From NCBI GenBank assembly GCA_023399455.1, contig JAEWPN010000144.1, forward strand, positions 1 through 41,876: a stretch of 41,876 nucleotides of DNA, in the 5' to 3' direction. The notes beneath the pieces are model-generated. The model was not told the DNA's origin. It did no database searches and was given only the letters and a program-made list of their open reading frames with translations. Origin of the DNA: Bacillota bacterium (GTDB lineage Bacteria > Bacillota > Clostridia > Lachnospirales > Lachnospiraceae). Shown piece after piece: positions 41,455-41,876 of the stretch (positions within the stretch are counted from its first letter, which is position 1; the number at the start of each line of letters is the position of its first letter). The position numbers and the translations under genes are program-made.

Positions 41455-41544
41455 ATGCAATAGAAAAGTGCTTTTATCGCTGCCTTGGGATTTATATGTT
41501 CAAGGCAGCTTTTTTATGTAATAGGAAAATGCTCCTATTACATA
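41447..41544 (+). repeat. Two copies of a 31-base hairpin repeat
   Basis: A 31-base unit starting GCTTTTTTATG occurs at 41447-41477 and 41508-41538 with five differences. In the first copy AAAAG pairs with CTTTT; in the second TATGTAATAGGA (41515-41526) pairs with TCCTATTACATA (41533-41544). The substitutions keep the pairing, which suggests a structured element. Confidence 0.55.
41479..41516 (+). terminator. Terminator 2 after the riboswitch
   Basis: The perfect stem GCTGCCTTG / CAAGGCAGC with a 13-base loop is followed by seven T's. Its relation to the first terminator is unclear; it may close any read-through transcript. Confidence 0.82.
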
Positions 41545-41553
41545 AAAATGGAT

Positions 41554-41632
41554 GCGCAGCTTCGCGCGCGGAACAAAAGCTGCGCTGCTGTGGTATCCGG
41601 CCGCGAGAATGTGCGAAGCACACTTTTGTTCC
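41554..41632. repeat. Nested, mutually exclusive hairpins, G+C-rich repeat
   Basis: GCGCAGCTT (41554) pairs with AAGCTGCGC (41577), while GGAACAAAAG (41570-41579) pairs with CTTTTGTTCC (41623-41632); the two stems share bases. An inner GTGC-GAA-GCAC lies at 41611-41621. No coding frame is supported here. Confidence 0.5.
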
Positions 41633-41642
41633 TTATAGGATT

Positions 41643-41876
41643 AGGGTGTCAAAAGGTTCTTTTGCAAACGTCTCAAGTCAATATGCTCAAAACAAAAAGA
41701 CTCCTGCTCCGAATTCCAATATATAAGAAGTTCTAATTCTCAGTCTATTCGCGCCAAACATAACAGAAAACAAATATCCAGAGAAAGAACTTCTAAATAT
41801 TTACATAGGCGCAGTCATTCTTTTTGTTTTGGTCATATTGACCAGAATGTATTTATAAAGGACCTTTTGACACCCT
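41643..41876. mobile_element. MITE-like foldback element, no coding capacity
   Basis: The ends are 20-base inverted repeats that begin AGGGTGTCAAAAGGT, with one mismatch. Inner blocks also pair as inverted copies: GTCAATATG (41698 region versus about 41832), CAAAACAAAAAGA (about 41689 versus 41820) and AGAAGTTCT (about 41730 versus 41788). Nearly the whole 234 bases thus form one imperfect hairpin. No transposase frame is present, so it would need one in trans. The right end coincides with the window end, so a target duplication cannot be checked. Confidence 0.7.

Noticed and set aside
41385..41736. Open frames over the riboswitch terminators and repeats
   Set aside because: They run through terminator stems and the hairpin repeats, have no ribosome site in a sensible place and no protein-like pattern.

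Overview
The window looks like chromosomal DNA from a spore-forming member of the Bacillota, probably class Clostridia and plausibly a Lachnospiraceae-type gut bacterium. This placement is an inference. It rests on strong AGGAGG-type ribosome binding sites, lipobox lipoproteins, a collagen-like BclB-type exosporium protein at the left edge, an FMN riboswitch, and Clostridia-style family combinations (VTC/DUF4956/carbohydrate-binding lipoprotein; CadC/CadA; YcgQ/YcgR-like zinc permease). No rRNA, tRNA or CRISPR array was recognised.

Layout. (1) 1-3746: the 3' end of a collagen-like surface protein with its terminator, then a P2A calcium ATPase. (2) 3756-14870: a zinc-starvation island that looks A+T-richer by eye than its flanks. 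It holds an ABC-exporter relic, a zinc-free ribosomal protein L28 paralog, two tandem COG0523 GTPases, a TPR protein, a TIGR03943/DUF1980 subunit, an apparent fusion of a degenerate COG0523-like G domain to a COG0701 permease, a third COG0523 protein with a His-rich loop, a Fur-family regulator (Zur candidate) and ZnuCB/ZnuA. Promoters here carry copies of one palindrome, TGCRAATNATWYGCA, which I infer to be the Zur operator. (3) 14924-24997: an OmpR/HK two-component system, an aldo/keto reductase, a DUF1275 protein, a LysR regulator, a VTC-DUF4956-carbohydrate-binding lipoprotein operon, an AraC regulator and a nucleotidyltransferase. The two-component gene pair and the VTC operon share 11-bp direct repeats with identical spacing to the -10 box.

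(4) 25142-29036: a Cd/Zn efflux operon (ArsR-type repressor with a clear operator, separate HMA protein, P1B ATPase) running into a MetH-activation-like protein and a corrinoid adenosyltransferase. (5) 29037-33371: a transposase relic, a CPA2 antiporter, a uracil/xanthine permease and MsrAB. (6) 33363-41213: a maltodextrin/starch locus with a starch-binding-like lipoprotein, LacI regulator, GH13 neopullulanase-type enzyme and MalEFG-like importer. No ABC ATPase is encoded here, so a shared MsmX/MalK-type ATPase elsewhere is presumably used. (7) 41228-41876: an FMN riboswitch with promoter and two terminators but no recognisable target gene, then hairpin repeats and a near-palindromic MITE-like element ending exactly at the window edge.

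The strongest candidate for something undescribed is the zinc island, above all the G-domain/permease fusion at 9087-10664. It sits in one operon with a canonical COG0523 protein and a TIGR03943 subunit, which suggests a nucleotide-gated or chaperone-docked zinc permease. Metal homeostasis recurs across the window: zinc uptake and zinc sparing on one side, Cd/Zn efflux and corrinoid handling on the other.
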